Assembly (NCBI GenBank): GCA_001915385.1
Contig: MNQK01000005.1
Coordinates: forward strand, 21,974 to 85,973
Length of the DNA stretch: 64,000 nt
Source: Bacteroidales bacterium 52_46
Lineage (GTDB): Bacteria > Bacteroidota > Bacteroidia > Bacteroidales > Muribaculaceae
Reading direction: 5' to 3'
The first letter of the stretch is position 1, and each line of letters starts with the position of its first letter. Under the pieces are notes generated by a model. That model ran no database searches, was not told where the DNA came from, and saw only the letters and a program-made list of their open reading frames with translations. This document shows, one piece after another, positions 35,239-43,768 of this stretch. Made by a program: the position numbers and the translations under genes.

Positions 35239-35949
35239 ATGCGCGTAAAGATATTAGTAATAGATGACGAAGAGTCATTTTGCGAGGTACTTAAATTCAA
35301 TCTTGAAAAAGAGGGATATGAAGTGACGACAGCCAACAGCGCCGAGGAGGCTCTGGGGCTCGATCTTCCGGCATTCTCCCTGATGATTGTCGACATCATG
35401 ATGGACAGGCTCAGCGGGTTTGATTTCGCCAAGCGGCTGCAGAACAGCTCGTCGACCGAAAACATACCCATCATATTCTGCTCGGCGCTCAACGGCGAGG
35501 ACGACACCGTGATGGGGCTCAACATAGGAGCCGACGACTATATCACCAAACCGTTCAAGATAAGCGAGGTGATAGCCCGCGTAAGGGCGGTGCTGCGACG
35601 GAGCAACGTGTCGCAGCAGCTCAACTACAACGTGTCGAAAAGCATCTACGAGCCCGACATCACATTCCACGGGCTGCGCATAGACCGCAACGAGAAGCAA
35701 TGCTATATCGACGGCGAGGCACTCGAGCTAACGCCCACGGAGTTCGGCCTTATACTGTATTTCCTAACCCACCGCAACCGCATATACCCACGCGAGGAAA
35801 TCATACGCCAGGTGTGGGACGGCCAGGAGGTGACGACACGCACGGTCGACACCAACATGGCGCGCCTGCGCAAGAAACTGGGTAAATACGGCAACCATAT
35901 ACGTACAAAACCCGGATTCGGCTATGGATTTAAAGAAGAGGAGGACTAA
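35239..35949 (+). CDS. OmpR-family response regulator
   Basis: The 236-residue protein has a receiver domain (residues 1-118) with Asp9/Asp10, phospho-acceptor Asp52 in IVDIMM, and the conserved Lys in YITKPFK. A winged-helix DNA-binding domain (about 140-235) contains LTPTEFGLILYFL, VDTNMARLRKKLG and the wing TKPGFGYGF. It is the output partner of the histidine kinase whose gene overlaps its 3' end by 26 bases. Confidence 0.94.
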   Translation: MRVKILVIDDEESFCEVLKFNLEKEGYEVTTANSAEEALGLDLPAFSLMIVDIMMDRLSGFDFAKRLQNSSSTENIPIIFCSALNGEDDTVMGLNIGADDYITKPFKISEVIARVRAVLRRSNVSQQLNYNVSKSIYEPDITFHGLRIDRNEKQCYIDGEALELTPTEFGLILYFLTHRNRIYPREEIIRQVWDGQEVTTRTVDTNMARLRKKLGKYGNHIRTKPGFGYGFKEEED

Positions 35950-37426
35950 CTACCAGCTTAAGCTGTTCCTGCCCATAGTGGGACTGCTGTGGGTAATCAT
36001 CATCGCGGTGGAGGTGTCGCAGTACAAGCGCGAAAAGGACTACCGCGCCGAGATGATACGCTCGCGCATCGAGTTCATGAACCAGCGTCTGCTCAGCCTC
36101 ATGGAGGAGGGCATAGACCCTACGGCCTTTCTGCACTTCATCGACAACTACTACAAGGCATCGGAACTCGACAACCTGTCGATGACCCTCTACGACACGA
36201 AGACCGGACAGGAAAAGGTGCGCATCGGCTTCCCTACCCCGCTTCCGGAGCAGCTCAGCACGCGAGGCAAGATAGACGGAGCGTTCATCTCCGCCAACAA
36301 CAACGACGACTCGACCTACATACAGCCCGACAAGGCATTTTACTACAGCGTCAACAAATCGTCGGACGGGAGCCTGCTCGTACAGACATTCATGCCCCTC
36401 AACGCCAGGATTGCGGCCGAAATCAAGGGAAATCCGTGGCTGCGTTTCTTCGTGCTGCTCGGCTGCGCCGGCATCACTTTGGTAACCTATATAGCCACTC
36501 GCCATCTGACCAAGAACATACGCCTGCTGCGCGAATTCGTGTCGAACGCCTCAAGCGACCATGATTTCGTGGCGATTGACAAATTCGCCAACGACGACCT
36601 CGGCGAAATATCGCGGCAGGTAGTCAATATGTACAACATGCGCAAGGCCGCCCTGGCATCACGCGAGCTTGAACACCGCGTGGCACTCAAAGCCACCGAG
36701 GAGCGTTCAAACCTCAAGCGGCAGATGACCAACAACATAAATCATGAGCTGAAGACGCCGGCCGGAATCATCAAGGGGTATATCGACACCATTATAGACA
36801 ATCCGGACATGGACGACGAGTCGCGCAACCACTTCCTGCTAAAGACACAGGAGCATATCGAGCGCCTGTGCAACATACTCAACGACCTGTCGACCATGAC
36901 ACGCCTTGAGGACGGGGCGCAGAACATTTCGCTGGAAAAGATTGATTTCAAAGAATTTGTCGACAATATCAGGAACGATGTCGAAGAAAGCGGCATCAAC
37001 GGCGACATGACATTCAGCACCGACATACCGCAGAACTGCTACGTAAAGGGGAACAACACCCTCCTGACAGGGGCTGTCATGAACCTGGTAAAGAACGCGG
37101 TCGCTTACTCCAAGGGCACGGAAATGTCGCTGAGACTTCTTACGGAGAACCAGCGGTTCTATACGTTCGTATTCGCCGACAACGGCCAGGGCGTACCGGA
37201 GGAGTCGATACCGATGCTGTTCGAGCGTTTTTACCGCGTGGACAAGGGGCGTTCGCGCAAAGCAGGCGGAACGGGGCTCGGACTGCCGATCGTACGCAGT
37301 TCGCTGAACACCATCGGCGGTTCCATATCGGTGAACAACGGCGAGCACGGCGGCCTGGAATTTGTATTCACCCTACAGAAATGGCGTACAAAGCCGTCGG
37401 GACACGATGAAGAAGCGGACGCTTGA
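35924..37426 (+). CDS. Membrane sensor histidine kinase
   Basis: The 500-residue kinase has transmembrane helices at about 12-30 and 172-192, with an extracytoplasmic sensor region between. A HAMP-like linker follows, then DHp with phospho-acceptor His274 in NINHELKTPA, and HATPase_c with NLVKNAVAYS (N box), FADNGQGVP (G1), FERFYRVDKG (F) and GGTGLGLPIV (G2). The signal sensed is unknown. Its gene overlaps the regulator upstream and the methyltransferase downstream, so the three are expressed together. Confidence 0.94.
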   Translation: MDLKKRRTNYQLKLFLPIVGLLWVIIIAVEVSQYKREKDYRAEMIRSRIEFMNQRLLSLMEEGIDPTAFLHFIDNYYKASELDNLSMTLYDTKTGQEKVRIGFPTPLPEQLSTRGKIDGAFISANNNDDSTYIQPDKAFYYSVNKSSDGSLLVQTFMPLNARIAAEIKGNPWLRFFVLLGCAGITLVTYIATRHLTKNIRLLREFVSNASSDHDFVAIDKFANDDLGEISRQVVNMYNMRKAALASRELEHRVALKATEERSNLKRQMTNNINHELKTPAGIIKGYIDTIIDNPDMDDESRNHFLLKTQEHIERLCNILNDLSTMTRLEDGAQNISLEKIDFKEFVDNIRNDVEESGINGDMTFSTDIPQNCYVKGNNTLLTGAVMNLVKNAVAYSKGTEMSLRLLTENQRFYTFVFADNGQGVPEESIPMLFERFYRVDKGRSRKAGGTGLGLPIVRSSLNTIGGSISVNNGEHGGLEFVFTLQKWRTKPSGHDEEADA

Positions 37427-38846
37427 CAAAGGCTTTATCGCCTCGATTGATGAATTGCGCCGCCTTACGGGGGGCGAAGCGCTTGACGGCCTCGTGGAGT
37501 CGCTCGAAAATGACGAACCCACTGTGGCCATAAGAATAAACCGCAGGAAGACAGGCGCGCTGCCGCTGCGTCCTGTCGCATGGAGCACGGGCGGATACCA
37601 TATCGACGGGGAGCGGCCCCGCTTCACGTTTGACCCGGCGCTTCATCAGGGGCTGTATTATGTGCAGGACCCGTCGTCGATGGTCATTGGGAGCATTGTG
37701 CGAGTGCTGTCAGCGACCGCGCTCCACGGCAAACCGATAGTATACATCGACGCATGCGCCGCTCCGGGTGGCAAGACTACCGCGGCTATCGACGCGCTGC
37801 CCGACGGGTCGCTTGTCATAGCCAACGAGTTTGACCGCAAGCGTGCCGACGTGCTTGTGGAAAACGTCATCAAATGGGGTTATCCCGATGTGGTTGTCAC
37901 GCAAGGCGACACGGCGAAATTCACCCGGCTCGGGCCGGTAGCCGACATCGTTGCCGCCGATGTGCCGTGCTCCGGCGAGGGAATGATGCGCAAGGAGGAC
38001 GCCGCCGTCGGGCAATGGTCGCCGGGACTTGTGGCACAATGTGCGGAGCTTCAGCGCTCCATCGTCGACAATATGTGGAAGGCGCTGCGGCCGGGAGGGT
38101 ACTTCATCTATTCCACATGCACGTTCAATCATCGGGAAGATGAGGAGAATCTCGCGTATATCGTGGAGGAACTTGGCGGCATGCCGGTCGACATGCATCG
38201 GCTTGTCGGCGTAAAGGATGCAGGGATTGCCGGGGCTATCGGTTCCCCCTATCCTGCACTGCGGTTCATACCGGGCCGCACGGAGGGAGAGGGACTGTTT
38301 GTGGCGGTGGTGCAGAAGCCGGCTGATAGCGTCTCTGAAACCGGCGCAGAAACCCGGAATGAAGCCGGCAGGGCAAAAGGCCGGCAGGGAGCCAAAGCAC
38401 TCCCCGTGCCGCAAGAGATTAAATCGTGGATTAATGCCGTCGGGCATTCACTTGCAGCGGAAGGCGAAAAAGTAACCGCGCTGCCTGAAGCGTGGCTTCC
38501 GCTGATAGCCGACGTCAGGAAAAAGCTCAATGTGATTTATGCCGGAACGGAAGTCGCGGTCATGAAAGGGCGTGAATACATACCCTCGCAGGCGCTCGCA
38601 TTAAGCGGGATTGCCGCAGTGGAGGCATTTAACAAAGCGGAAGTGGATTACGCCACTGCCATGCAGTATCTCGGACGTCAGGCCGTGACACTTGACGACG
38701 CGCCGAAAGGCATAGTACTGCTCACCTACCGCGGCCGCCCGCTCGGATTCGTCAAAAATCTGGGCAACCGCGCCAACAACCTTTATCCGCAGGTATGGGC
38801 CATACGCTCGACCCACCTGCCCGACACCCCGCCCGAAATACTATGA
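37407..38846 (+). CDS. NOL1/NOP2/Sun-family rRNA m5C methyltransferase (RsmF-like)
   Basis: The 479-residue product (start MKKRTLDKGF, inside the kinase 3' end) has the SAM-binding DACAAPGGKTTAAIDAL, motif IV ADVPCSGEGMMRK with one conserved Cys, and motif VI YSTCTFNHREDEENLAY with the second Cys, as expected for RNA m5C enzymes. The C-terminal part (about 350-479, ending near RGRPLGFVKNLGNRANNLYP) matches the PUA-like RsmF tail. An Ala/Lys/Gly linker separates the halves. The stop overlaps the acyltransferase start (ATGA). Confidence 0.92.
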   Translation: MKKRTLDKGFIASIDELRRLTGGEALDGLVESLENDEPTVAIRINRRKTGALPLRPVAWSTGGYHIDGERPRFTFDPALHQGLYYVQDPSSMVIGSIVRVLSATALHGKPIVYIDACAAPGGKTTAAIDALPDGSLVIANEFDRKRADVLVENVIKWGYPDVVVTQGDTAKFTRLGPVADIVAADVPCSGEGMMRKEDAAVGQWSPGLVAQCAELQRSIVDNMWKALRPGGYFIYSTCTFNHREDEENLAYIVEELGGMPVDMHRLVGVKDAGIAGAIGSPYPALRFIPGRTEGEGLFVAVVQKPADSVSETGAETRNEAGRAKGRQGAKALPVPQEIKSWINAVGHSLAAEGEKVTALPEAWLPLIADVRKKLNVIYAGTEVAVMKGREYIPSQALALSGIAAVEAFNKAEVDYATAMQYLGRQAVTLDDAPKGIVLLTYRGRPLGFVKNLGNRANNLYPQVWAIRSTHLPDTPPEIL

Positions 38847-38869
38847 ATGGAATGAATGGAATGAATGGA
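38843..38869 (+). repeat. 9-bp repeat ATGAATGGA x3 at a start codon
   Basis: Three perfect tandem units begin at the start codon, each carrying an in-frame ATG. Gain or loss of a unit would keep the frame. Confidence 0.9.
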
Positions 38870-39898
38870 ATCAACACACGACGAAACCACGGTTTAGACA
38901 CTCTGCGCGGTGTCGGGCTGCTTATAGTAATAACAGCGCATGCAGGCATGGGCGAGTTGTGCCGCGGGTGGCTTGTATTCGGAATACCGCTGTTTTATCT
39001 TGTAGCAGGATACCTGTACAGGGACGCCACGTCGTTAAAGGAGTTTATCGCCGGCAAATTCAGGCGTCTCATCATACCGTTTCTATTTTTCTCAGCGGCC
39101 GGACTGGCCATCTATGCGGCCGGCAACTGCCTGCTGTTGCGTCAGCCGTTCAATGCCGGACTTTTCAACCTGCTGTCGCTCGACCGCTATTACCTCCCCT
39201 ATCCGGCATCGCTATGGTTTTTCCTCAGTATATTCTGGTGTTACCTGTTTTTTGCATTGGTCCGCAGACTTACGCATTCCGAAGCCACTGTCGGCATTGC
39301 GTGCCTGCTTATAGGCACCGTCGGGTGGATATTGAGCCGAACGATTCCACTGCCGTTGAGCATCGACACAGCCATGAGCTGGCTGCCGATGTTTTATCTC
39401 GGCCATCTGCTTGCCGTCTGCCCTGCGGGACAAAAGATAGTGAACGGGGAATATTGGATTGCAGGGACATTGCTGGCCGCGGCATGTTGCATCGCGTATG
39501 TAAAACTGGACTACAATGTCGGTTATTGCTACAATTTATTCATAGGCGACATCCCGGCCATCTTACTGCTGACAGCAGCCGCCACAACCGGAGTCACGTG
39601 CCTTTGCTGCAAAATGGGCTATATACCGCTCCTGAGCTATATCGGCCGCAATTCACTGGTGATATTCGCCGGCCACCAGCATATCATGATTATAATCGAG
39701 CAGGGAGCAAGATACCTTGGCTTCAACATCGACACGACCGTATTGCGCTGTGGAGAGGCAGCTACATCGATATGCGCATGCGTGATACTGACATTTATAC
39801 TGAGGAAATATGCGCCTACCCTCATCGGAGAGCGGAGCAAGGGGATAAACAGGCATTCGGAGAGACTGAAGCCGTCAATCACCGAATTATCTGAATAG
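38843..39898 (+). CDS. Acyltransferase family 3 membrane protein
   Basis: The 351-residue product has about ten membrane helices and the N-terminal hallmarks of acyltransferase 3: GLDTLRGVGLLIVITAH with the catalytic His, and later FFLSIFWCYL. Such enzymes O-acetylate surface polysaccharides or peptidoglycan. The first nine codons are three copies of ATGAATGGA (MNGMNGMNG), giving three in-frame starts at 38843, 38852 and 38861. The first overlaps the upstream stop. Confidence 0.88.
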   Translation: MNGMNGMNGINTRRNHGLDTLRGVGLLIVITAHAGMGELCRGWLVFGIPLFYLVAGYLYRDATSLKEFIAGKFRRLIIPFLFFSAAGLAIYAAGNCLLLRQPFNAGLFNLLSLDRYYLPYPASLWFFLSIFWCYLFFALVRRLTHSEATVGIACLLIGTVGWILSRTIPLPLSIDTAMSWLPMFYLGHLLAVCPAGQKIVNGEYWIAGTLLAAACCIAYVKLDYNVGYCYNLFIGDIPAILLLTAAATTGVTCLCCKMGYIPLLSYIGRNSLVIFAGHQHIMIIIEQGARYLGFNIDTTVLRCGEAATSICACVILTFILRKYAPTLIGERSKGINRHSERLKPSITELSE

Positions 39899-39972
39899 CA
39901 ACCTACTACACACAAACCGCGTCACGCCGGAAGTTTTTTATTACATTTTTTCTAAAAAAAATTGCGAAAATA

Positions 39973-40005
39973 TTTGCACAACTCAAAAAGCTGTATTACC
40001 TTTGC
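39973..40005 (+). promoter_or_regulatory. Promoter of tRNA-Asp
   Basis: TTTG at 39973-39976, 20 bases, then TACCTTTGC at 39997-40005: a near-consensus promoter about 60 bases before the tRNA. Confidence 0.8.
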
Positions 40006-40067
40006 AAACGCAAACGGCAAGGAAGTCAGATGAAACGACAGAAAAGCCGAAACGATCTTTAAAATAC

Positions 40068-40141
40068 GGTGTGGTAGTTCAGCTGGTTAGAATACCTGCC
40101 TGTCACGCAGGGGGTCGCGGGTTCGAGTCCCGTCCATACCG
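40068..40141 (+). tRNA. tRNA-Asp (GTC)
   Basis: A full cloverleaf is visible: acceptor GGTGTGG/CCATACC with one G-U pair, D arm GTTCAGCTGGTTAGAAT, anticodon arm CCTGC-CTGTCAC-GCAGG with GTC at 40102-40104, T arm GCGGG-TTCGAGT-CCCGT, and discriminator G. CCA is not encoded. Confidence 0.97.
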
Positions 40142-40227
40142 CCGGAGAGAGAGGAGAATGAGTAGCATAAAACTTTATGTTTTTGTTGCTCATTCTTTTT
40201 TTGCATATACTTTGTGACCCAAATTAT

Positions 40228-40467
40228 GGCTCAGGCCGAAATTGCAGTGCATGACAATATGACAAATGCCGGCTTCATTGTCCGCGGTTAATCATCGCCT
40301 TTGGCGCTTTGCTCTGCAAAGAAACCGCGGCTACTACATAATTGATTCGTAGCGTGTTATAGTAGCCGCGGTTTCTTTGCAGAGCAAAGCGCCAAAGGCG
40401 ATGATTAACCGCGGAAAGCGATATTAAATGGGAAGTGGAATATGCACTGTTATTTCGGATTGATGCC
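40228..40467. repeat. Extended family A palindrome (A3) with enlarged 55-nt arms
   Basis: Perfect arms lie at 40282-40336 and 40360-40414. Compared with other family A arms (25 bases) each contains the same net extra 30 bases, mirrored on both sides. Outer flanks (40228-40281 and 40415-40467) match those of copy A4 at 40810-40982 and are partly complementary to each other (CCGAAATTGCAGTGCAT against ATGCACTGTTATTTCGG). Confidence 0.9.
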
Positions 40468-40484
40468 CAATTATAGGGTTAAGA

Positions 40485-40780
40485 AGGGTCAATGTAAAAA
40501 ATCGGTTGTTAAAATTATACAACTGAGAGCCGAAGGCTCGGTGGTGTTACTATCCCCGTCCGACGCGTTAGCGGAGGGCGGGGTAGCGGTAGCCTCTAAT
40601 AAAAGGAGTCCCGGGAGGGGCGACTATGTAAATTATTGTATTGGTGAACATCACACACTCGCCCCTACCAGGGGCTCGCACTGCGTATTCTCTTTTGCCC
40701 CGCCCTCCGCTGACGCGTCGGACGGGGATAGTGATACCACCGAGCCTTCGGCTCTCCGAGTTTGCATTCTGAAAATGTTT
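40485..40780. repeat. Family C giant palindrome (C1)
   Basis: Arms 40526-40583 and 40698-40755 are near-perfect reverse complements of 58 bases with GAGCCGAAGGCTC ends. Inside, CCCGGGAGGGGCGA (40610-40623) faces TCGCCCCTACCAGGGG. It starts with the same TCAATGTAAAAAAT leader as C2 at 53347. A 143-codon frame crosses it but is an artefact of the repeat. Confidence 0.88.
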
Positions 40781-40809
40781 TTATTCGTGTCGATTTTTAA
40801 TACTTCAAC

Positions 40810-40982
40810 GGCTCAGGCCGAAATTGCAGTGCATGATAATATGACAATTGTCTGCTTTATTGTCCGCGGTTAAAAACCGCGGCTACTACGTGGTTGATTC
40901 ATACTGCTAGCCGCGGTTTTTAACCGCGGAAAGCGATATTAAATGGGAACTGTAATGTGCACTGTAATTTCGGATTGAGGCA
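40810..40982. repeat. Extended family A palindrome (A4)
   Basis: Core arms lie at 40864-40888 and 40908-40929. Flanks match A3 over about 50 bases each side with few differences. A3-C1-A4 fill the entire gap between tRNA-Asp and tRNA-Pro. Confidence 0.87.
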
Positions 40983-41063
40983 TTTCAACCGGGTTTTGCA
41001 GCAGACCCGCCAAATGCCCGGCATACCTCATGCGACAATCAATTGCAGAACTCCAGCAGCAAC

Positions 41064-41099
41064 AAAAAAGTCCGGGAGGAAAACCTCTCGGACTTTTTT
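41064..41099 (-). terminator. Terminator of tRNA-Pro
   Basis: AAAAAAGTCCGGGAGG (41064-41079) pairs with CCTCTCGGACTTTTTT (41084-41099) around AAAA, with one G-U pair. On the minus strand it lies 19 bases past the tRNA-Pro 3' end. Confidence 0.88.
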
Positions 41100-41117
41100 G
41101 TGCTTTTGAGAATTTTG

Positions 41118-41191
41118 TCGGGGTGACTAGACTCGAACTAGCGACCTCACGCCCCCCAGACGCGTACTCTAACCAACTGAGCTACACCCCG
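41118..41191 (-). tRNA. tRNA-Pro (GGG)
   Basis: On the minus strand the acceptor CGGGGTG/CACCCCG has the C1-G72 pair typical of tRNA-Pro, with discriminator A. The D arm is GCTCAGTTGGTTAGAGT, the anticodon arm CGCGT-CTGGGGG-GCGTG has anticodon GGG, and the T arm is GCTAG-TTCGAGT-CTAGT. CCA is not encoded. Confidence 0.96.
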
Positions 41192-41210
41192 ATTGAGCTT
41201 CAAAAGCGCT

Positions 41211-41243
41211 GCAAAGTTAAGTATGTTTTTCATATTTTCCAAA
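41211..41243 (-). promoter_or_regulatory. Promoter of tRNA-Pro
   Basis: On the minus strand TTTG (41240-41243), 20 bases and TAACTTTGC (41211-41219) match the consensus, about 20 bases before the tRNA. Confidence 0.8.
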
Positions 41244-41374
41244 TTTTTTAAGGAATTTCTTTTTGTTTTTTTGAAAAAGTTTTCAATCTTATTTACATAT
41301 CGCTAACATTCAGCAGATTACGTCCGGAGCATTTTTTATAGTGGTTCAAAGTAGATTATATCGGGATATTTCAC

Positions 41375-41383
41375 TAATTTTGC
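41375..41383 (+). promoter_or_regulatory. -7 box (TAATTTTGC) for the PfkB gene
   Basis: TAATTTTGC lies 23 bases upstream of ATG 41406. No clear -33 element is seen. The rest of 41192-41405 is AT-rich with nothing else recognisable. Confidence 0.55.
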
Positions 41384-41405
41384 ATGAATATTACATACAT
41401 AAAAC

Positions 41406-42287
41406 ATGATGAAAGAGACAGATATATGCTGCATCGGCCACATCACTCTTGACAAAATAGTCACACCGCGCATGACTGTGCATTCGCCCGGCGGCACGGC
41501 GTTCTACTTCGCCCACGCCATGAGCAGCCTGCATGCCGACAATTTTCTGCTTGTCACTTCGCTCGCCGAAAGCGAGATGAAGGCCGTCGACGATATTCGC
41601 GCCCTCGGCATAGATGTGACAGTGCTGCCGAGCCGCAAATCGGTGTATTTCGAAAACCGTTACGGCGAGAACCAGAATCACCGCACACAGCGTGTGCTTG
41701 CCAAGGCCGACCCGTTCACTCCCGAGGGCGTAGCCGGAATCAAGGCCCGATACTATCATTTGGGGAGCCTGCTCGCCGACGATTTTTCACTCGACATAAT
41801 AAAGGCGCTCAGCGAAAAAGGAATTGTTTCAGTCGACGCGCAGGGCTATCTGCGCGAGGTACGCGGCGACAAGGTATACCCCGTCGACTGGAGCGACAAA
41901 CTCGAAGCTCTCAGGTATATCGACATACTCAAGGTCAACGAGCATGAGGCGGCTGTGCTCACCGGAGCCACCGACCCGCGCCGCGGCGCCGAAATACTTG
42001 CCGGCTGGGGTGTAAAGGAGGTGGTGCTGACACTCGGAAGCATGGGTTCGGTGATACTTGCCGAAGGGCATGCCTACGAGATACCGGCATTCACGCCGAC
42101 CGACATCGTCGACGCCACAGGATGCGGCGACACCTACATGGCGGGCTACCTGTATATGCGCAACAAAGGTGCCGGATATGAGGAAGCGGGACGCTTCGCG
42201 GCCGCGATGTGCACCATCAAACTGCAGGCAACCGGACCGTTCCGCTCGTCGGCCGAAGAGGTCAGACAGCTCATTGAGAAAATTTAG
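41406..42287 (+). CDS. PfkB-family carbohydrate kinase
   Basis: The 293-residue ribokinase-like sugar kinase has an N-terminal lid/substrate region with VHSPGGTAFYFAHAM, the LKVNEHEAAVLTG segment, and the second PfkB signature DIVDATGCGDTYMAGYL with the catalytic Asp and anion hole. It phosphorylates a sugar or nucleoside with ATP in the cytoplasm; the exact substrate cannot be read. The FucP-type transporter 65 bases downstream, beyond a single family B hairpin, suggests uptake and phosphorylation of the same sugar. Confidence 0.9.
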   Translation: MMKETDICCIGHITLDKIVTPRMTVHSPGGTAFYFAHAMSSLHADNFLLVTSLAESEMKAVDDIRALGIDVTVLPSRKSVYFENRYGENQNHRTQRVLAKADPFTPEGVAGIKARYYHLGSLLADDFSLDIIKALSEKGIVSVDAQGYLREVRGDKVYPVDWSDKLEALRYIDILKVNEHEAAVLTGATDPRRGAEILAGWGVKEVVLTLGSMGSVILAEGHAYEIPAFTPTDIVDATGCGDTYMAGYLYMRNKGAGYEEAGRFAAAMCTIKLQATGPFRSSAEEVRQLIEKI

Positions 42288-42291
42288 AGTT

Positions 42292-42320
42292 TACTACGGG
42301 GGCGAGACGCCCCCGCCCCT
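42292..42320. repeat. Single family B hairpin (B4)
   Basis: TACTACGGGGGCGAGACG followed by CCCCCGCCCCT, in the same orientation as B3 and again directly 3' of a plus-strand gene. Confidence 0.85.
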
Positions 42321-42352
42321 AACCCGACAATCACAACTAAGTAACTCCTATC

Positions 42353-43579
42353 ATGGCTGACATAAAGACACAAGGCGCAAAGCTGATTGACCGACGGTAT
42401 CTCGTGCCGTTCATACTCATTGCCTCGCTATTTTTCCTGTGGGGATTCTCACGTTCGATACTCGACGTGCTCAACAAGCATTTCCAGGATGTCATGTCGC
42501 TGTCGAAAACCGAGTCCGCGCTGATACAGGTGGCCGTCTACTCGGCGTATTTCCTGATGGCGCTCCCGGCGGGATTTTTTATAATGAGGAAAGGCTACCG
42601 CAGCGGCGTAGTGTTCGGACTGCTGCTTTTCGCCGCGGGGGCATTCATGTTCATTCCCGGCGAACTATGCGGCTCGTTCGGCATATTCCTGACGGCGCTG
42701 TTCGTGCTCGGGTGCGGACTCGCCTTTCTCGAGACTGCCGCCAACCCGTATGCCGCGGGATTGGGCGACCCCACAACGAGCGCGAGCCGACTTAATCTGG
42801 CGCAGTCGCTCAACGGTATGGGCTGCATATTCGGTCCGCTTATTTTCGGACAGATACTGTTCGGCAAGGAGGGAGCGGAGAGCGACGCACAACTGGCGCT
42901 CCCCTACACCATACTCGGCGTGATAGTGATAATCGCGGCCGTCATATTCACCCGCGTGAAGCTGCCCGAAATCAAGAGCGATGACACCCCCGTGGAAAAG
43001 GGCGACCGTCAGGCCATCAGGAGCCTGTGGCGACGCCCGCTGTTCGTATTCGGCCTCGCCGCGATATTCTGCTACGAGATTTCCGAGATAGCCATCAACA
43101 GTTTCTTCATCAATTTTGTGACCGATGACAGTAGCATCTCCAACGACACGGCGTCTAAGATGCTCTCGATATGCGGGCTCGGGTTATTTTTCACGGGACG
43201 CCTGATAGGCAGCCGCGTTATGAGCCGGATACGCGCCGAGAAGGTGCTGCTTGTCTGCGCGTGCTGCACGGTGGCGTGCACACTGACGGTGATACTCGCC
43301 GGCGGCATCGTGTCGATTGTGGCGCTGTGTGCCTGCTACCTGTTCGAGTCAATCATGTTCCCCACCATATTCGCGCTGTCGCTCAACGGGCTCGGCAACC
43401 TCACCAAGTTGGGTTCGTCATTCCTGATGATGAGTCCTATAGGCGGCGCCATAGGCACACTCACGATGGGCTACATAGCCGACCGCGCGGGCATGTCGCT
43501 GTCATTCCTGGTACCGATGGCCGGCTACGGCGTAGTACTCCTTTTCGCGCTCTACTACACCCGCCGTCGTCGCGCATGA
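42353..43579 (+). CDS. FucP-type sugar:H+ symporter (MFS)
   Basis: The 408-residue protein has 12 predicted helices and the FucP subfamily motifs LFFLWGFSRSILDVLNKHF, QVAVYSAYFLMALPAG, GLAFLETAANPYAAGLGDP and RLNLAQSLNGMG. This subfamily imports fucose, glucose/galactose or similar monosaccharides by proton symport. Pairing with the PfkB kinase fits monosaccharide use. The intergenic stretch after it (43580-43768) contains only ACAAAAG-rich sequence. Confidence 0.92.
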   Translation: MADIKTQGAKLIDRRYLVPFILIASLFFLWGFSRSILDVLNKHFQDVMSLSKTESALIQVAVYSAYFLMALPAGFFIMRKGYRSGVVFGLLLFAAGAFMFIPGELCGSFGIFLTALFVLGCGLAFLETAANPYAAGLGDPTTSASRLNLAQSLNGMGCIFGPLIFGQILFGKEGAESDAQLALPYTILGVIVIIAAVIFTRVKLPEIKSDDTPVEKGDRQAIRSLWRRPLFVFGLAAIFCYEISEIAINSFFINFVTDDSSISNDTASKMLSICGLGLFFTGRLIGSRVMSRIRAEKVLLVCACCTVACTLTVILAGGIVSIVALCACYLFESIMFPTIFALSLNGLGNLTKLGSSFLMMSPIGGAIGTLTMGYIADRAGMSLSFLVPMAGYGVVLLFALYYTRRRRA

Positions 43580-43768
43580 CAAACCGACTATTTTTAACAA
43601 AAGGACAAAAGAGTCAACAACAGAACATTATTTATACTTAGGGGGGATTGCTGCTGTTTTTTTATTTAAACAAAAGAACAAAGGAACAGGAGTAGTGACG
43701 ATGAAACAAAATTTATTTTTGTGCTTTTGTTACGACTTTTGTACTATTGTTAATATTAATGCGATTGA

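Noticed and set aside
40442..40873. 143-codon frame between the tRNA genes
   Set aside because: It runs through palindromes C1 and A4, and its composition follows the repeats; no start context or family resemblance.
40228..40982. Possible CRISPR array
   Set aside because: The repeats are large inverted palindromes, not short direct repeats with regular unique spacers, and there are no cas genes.
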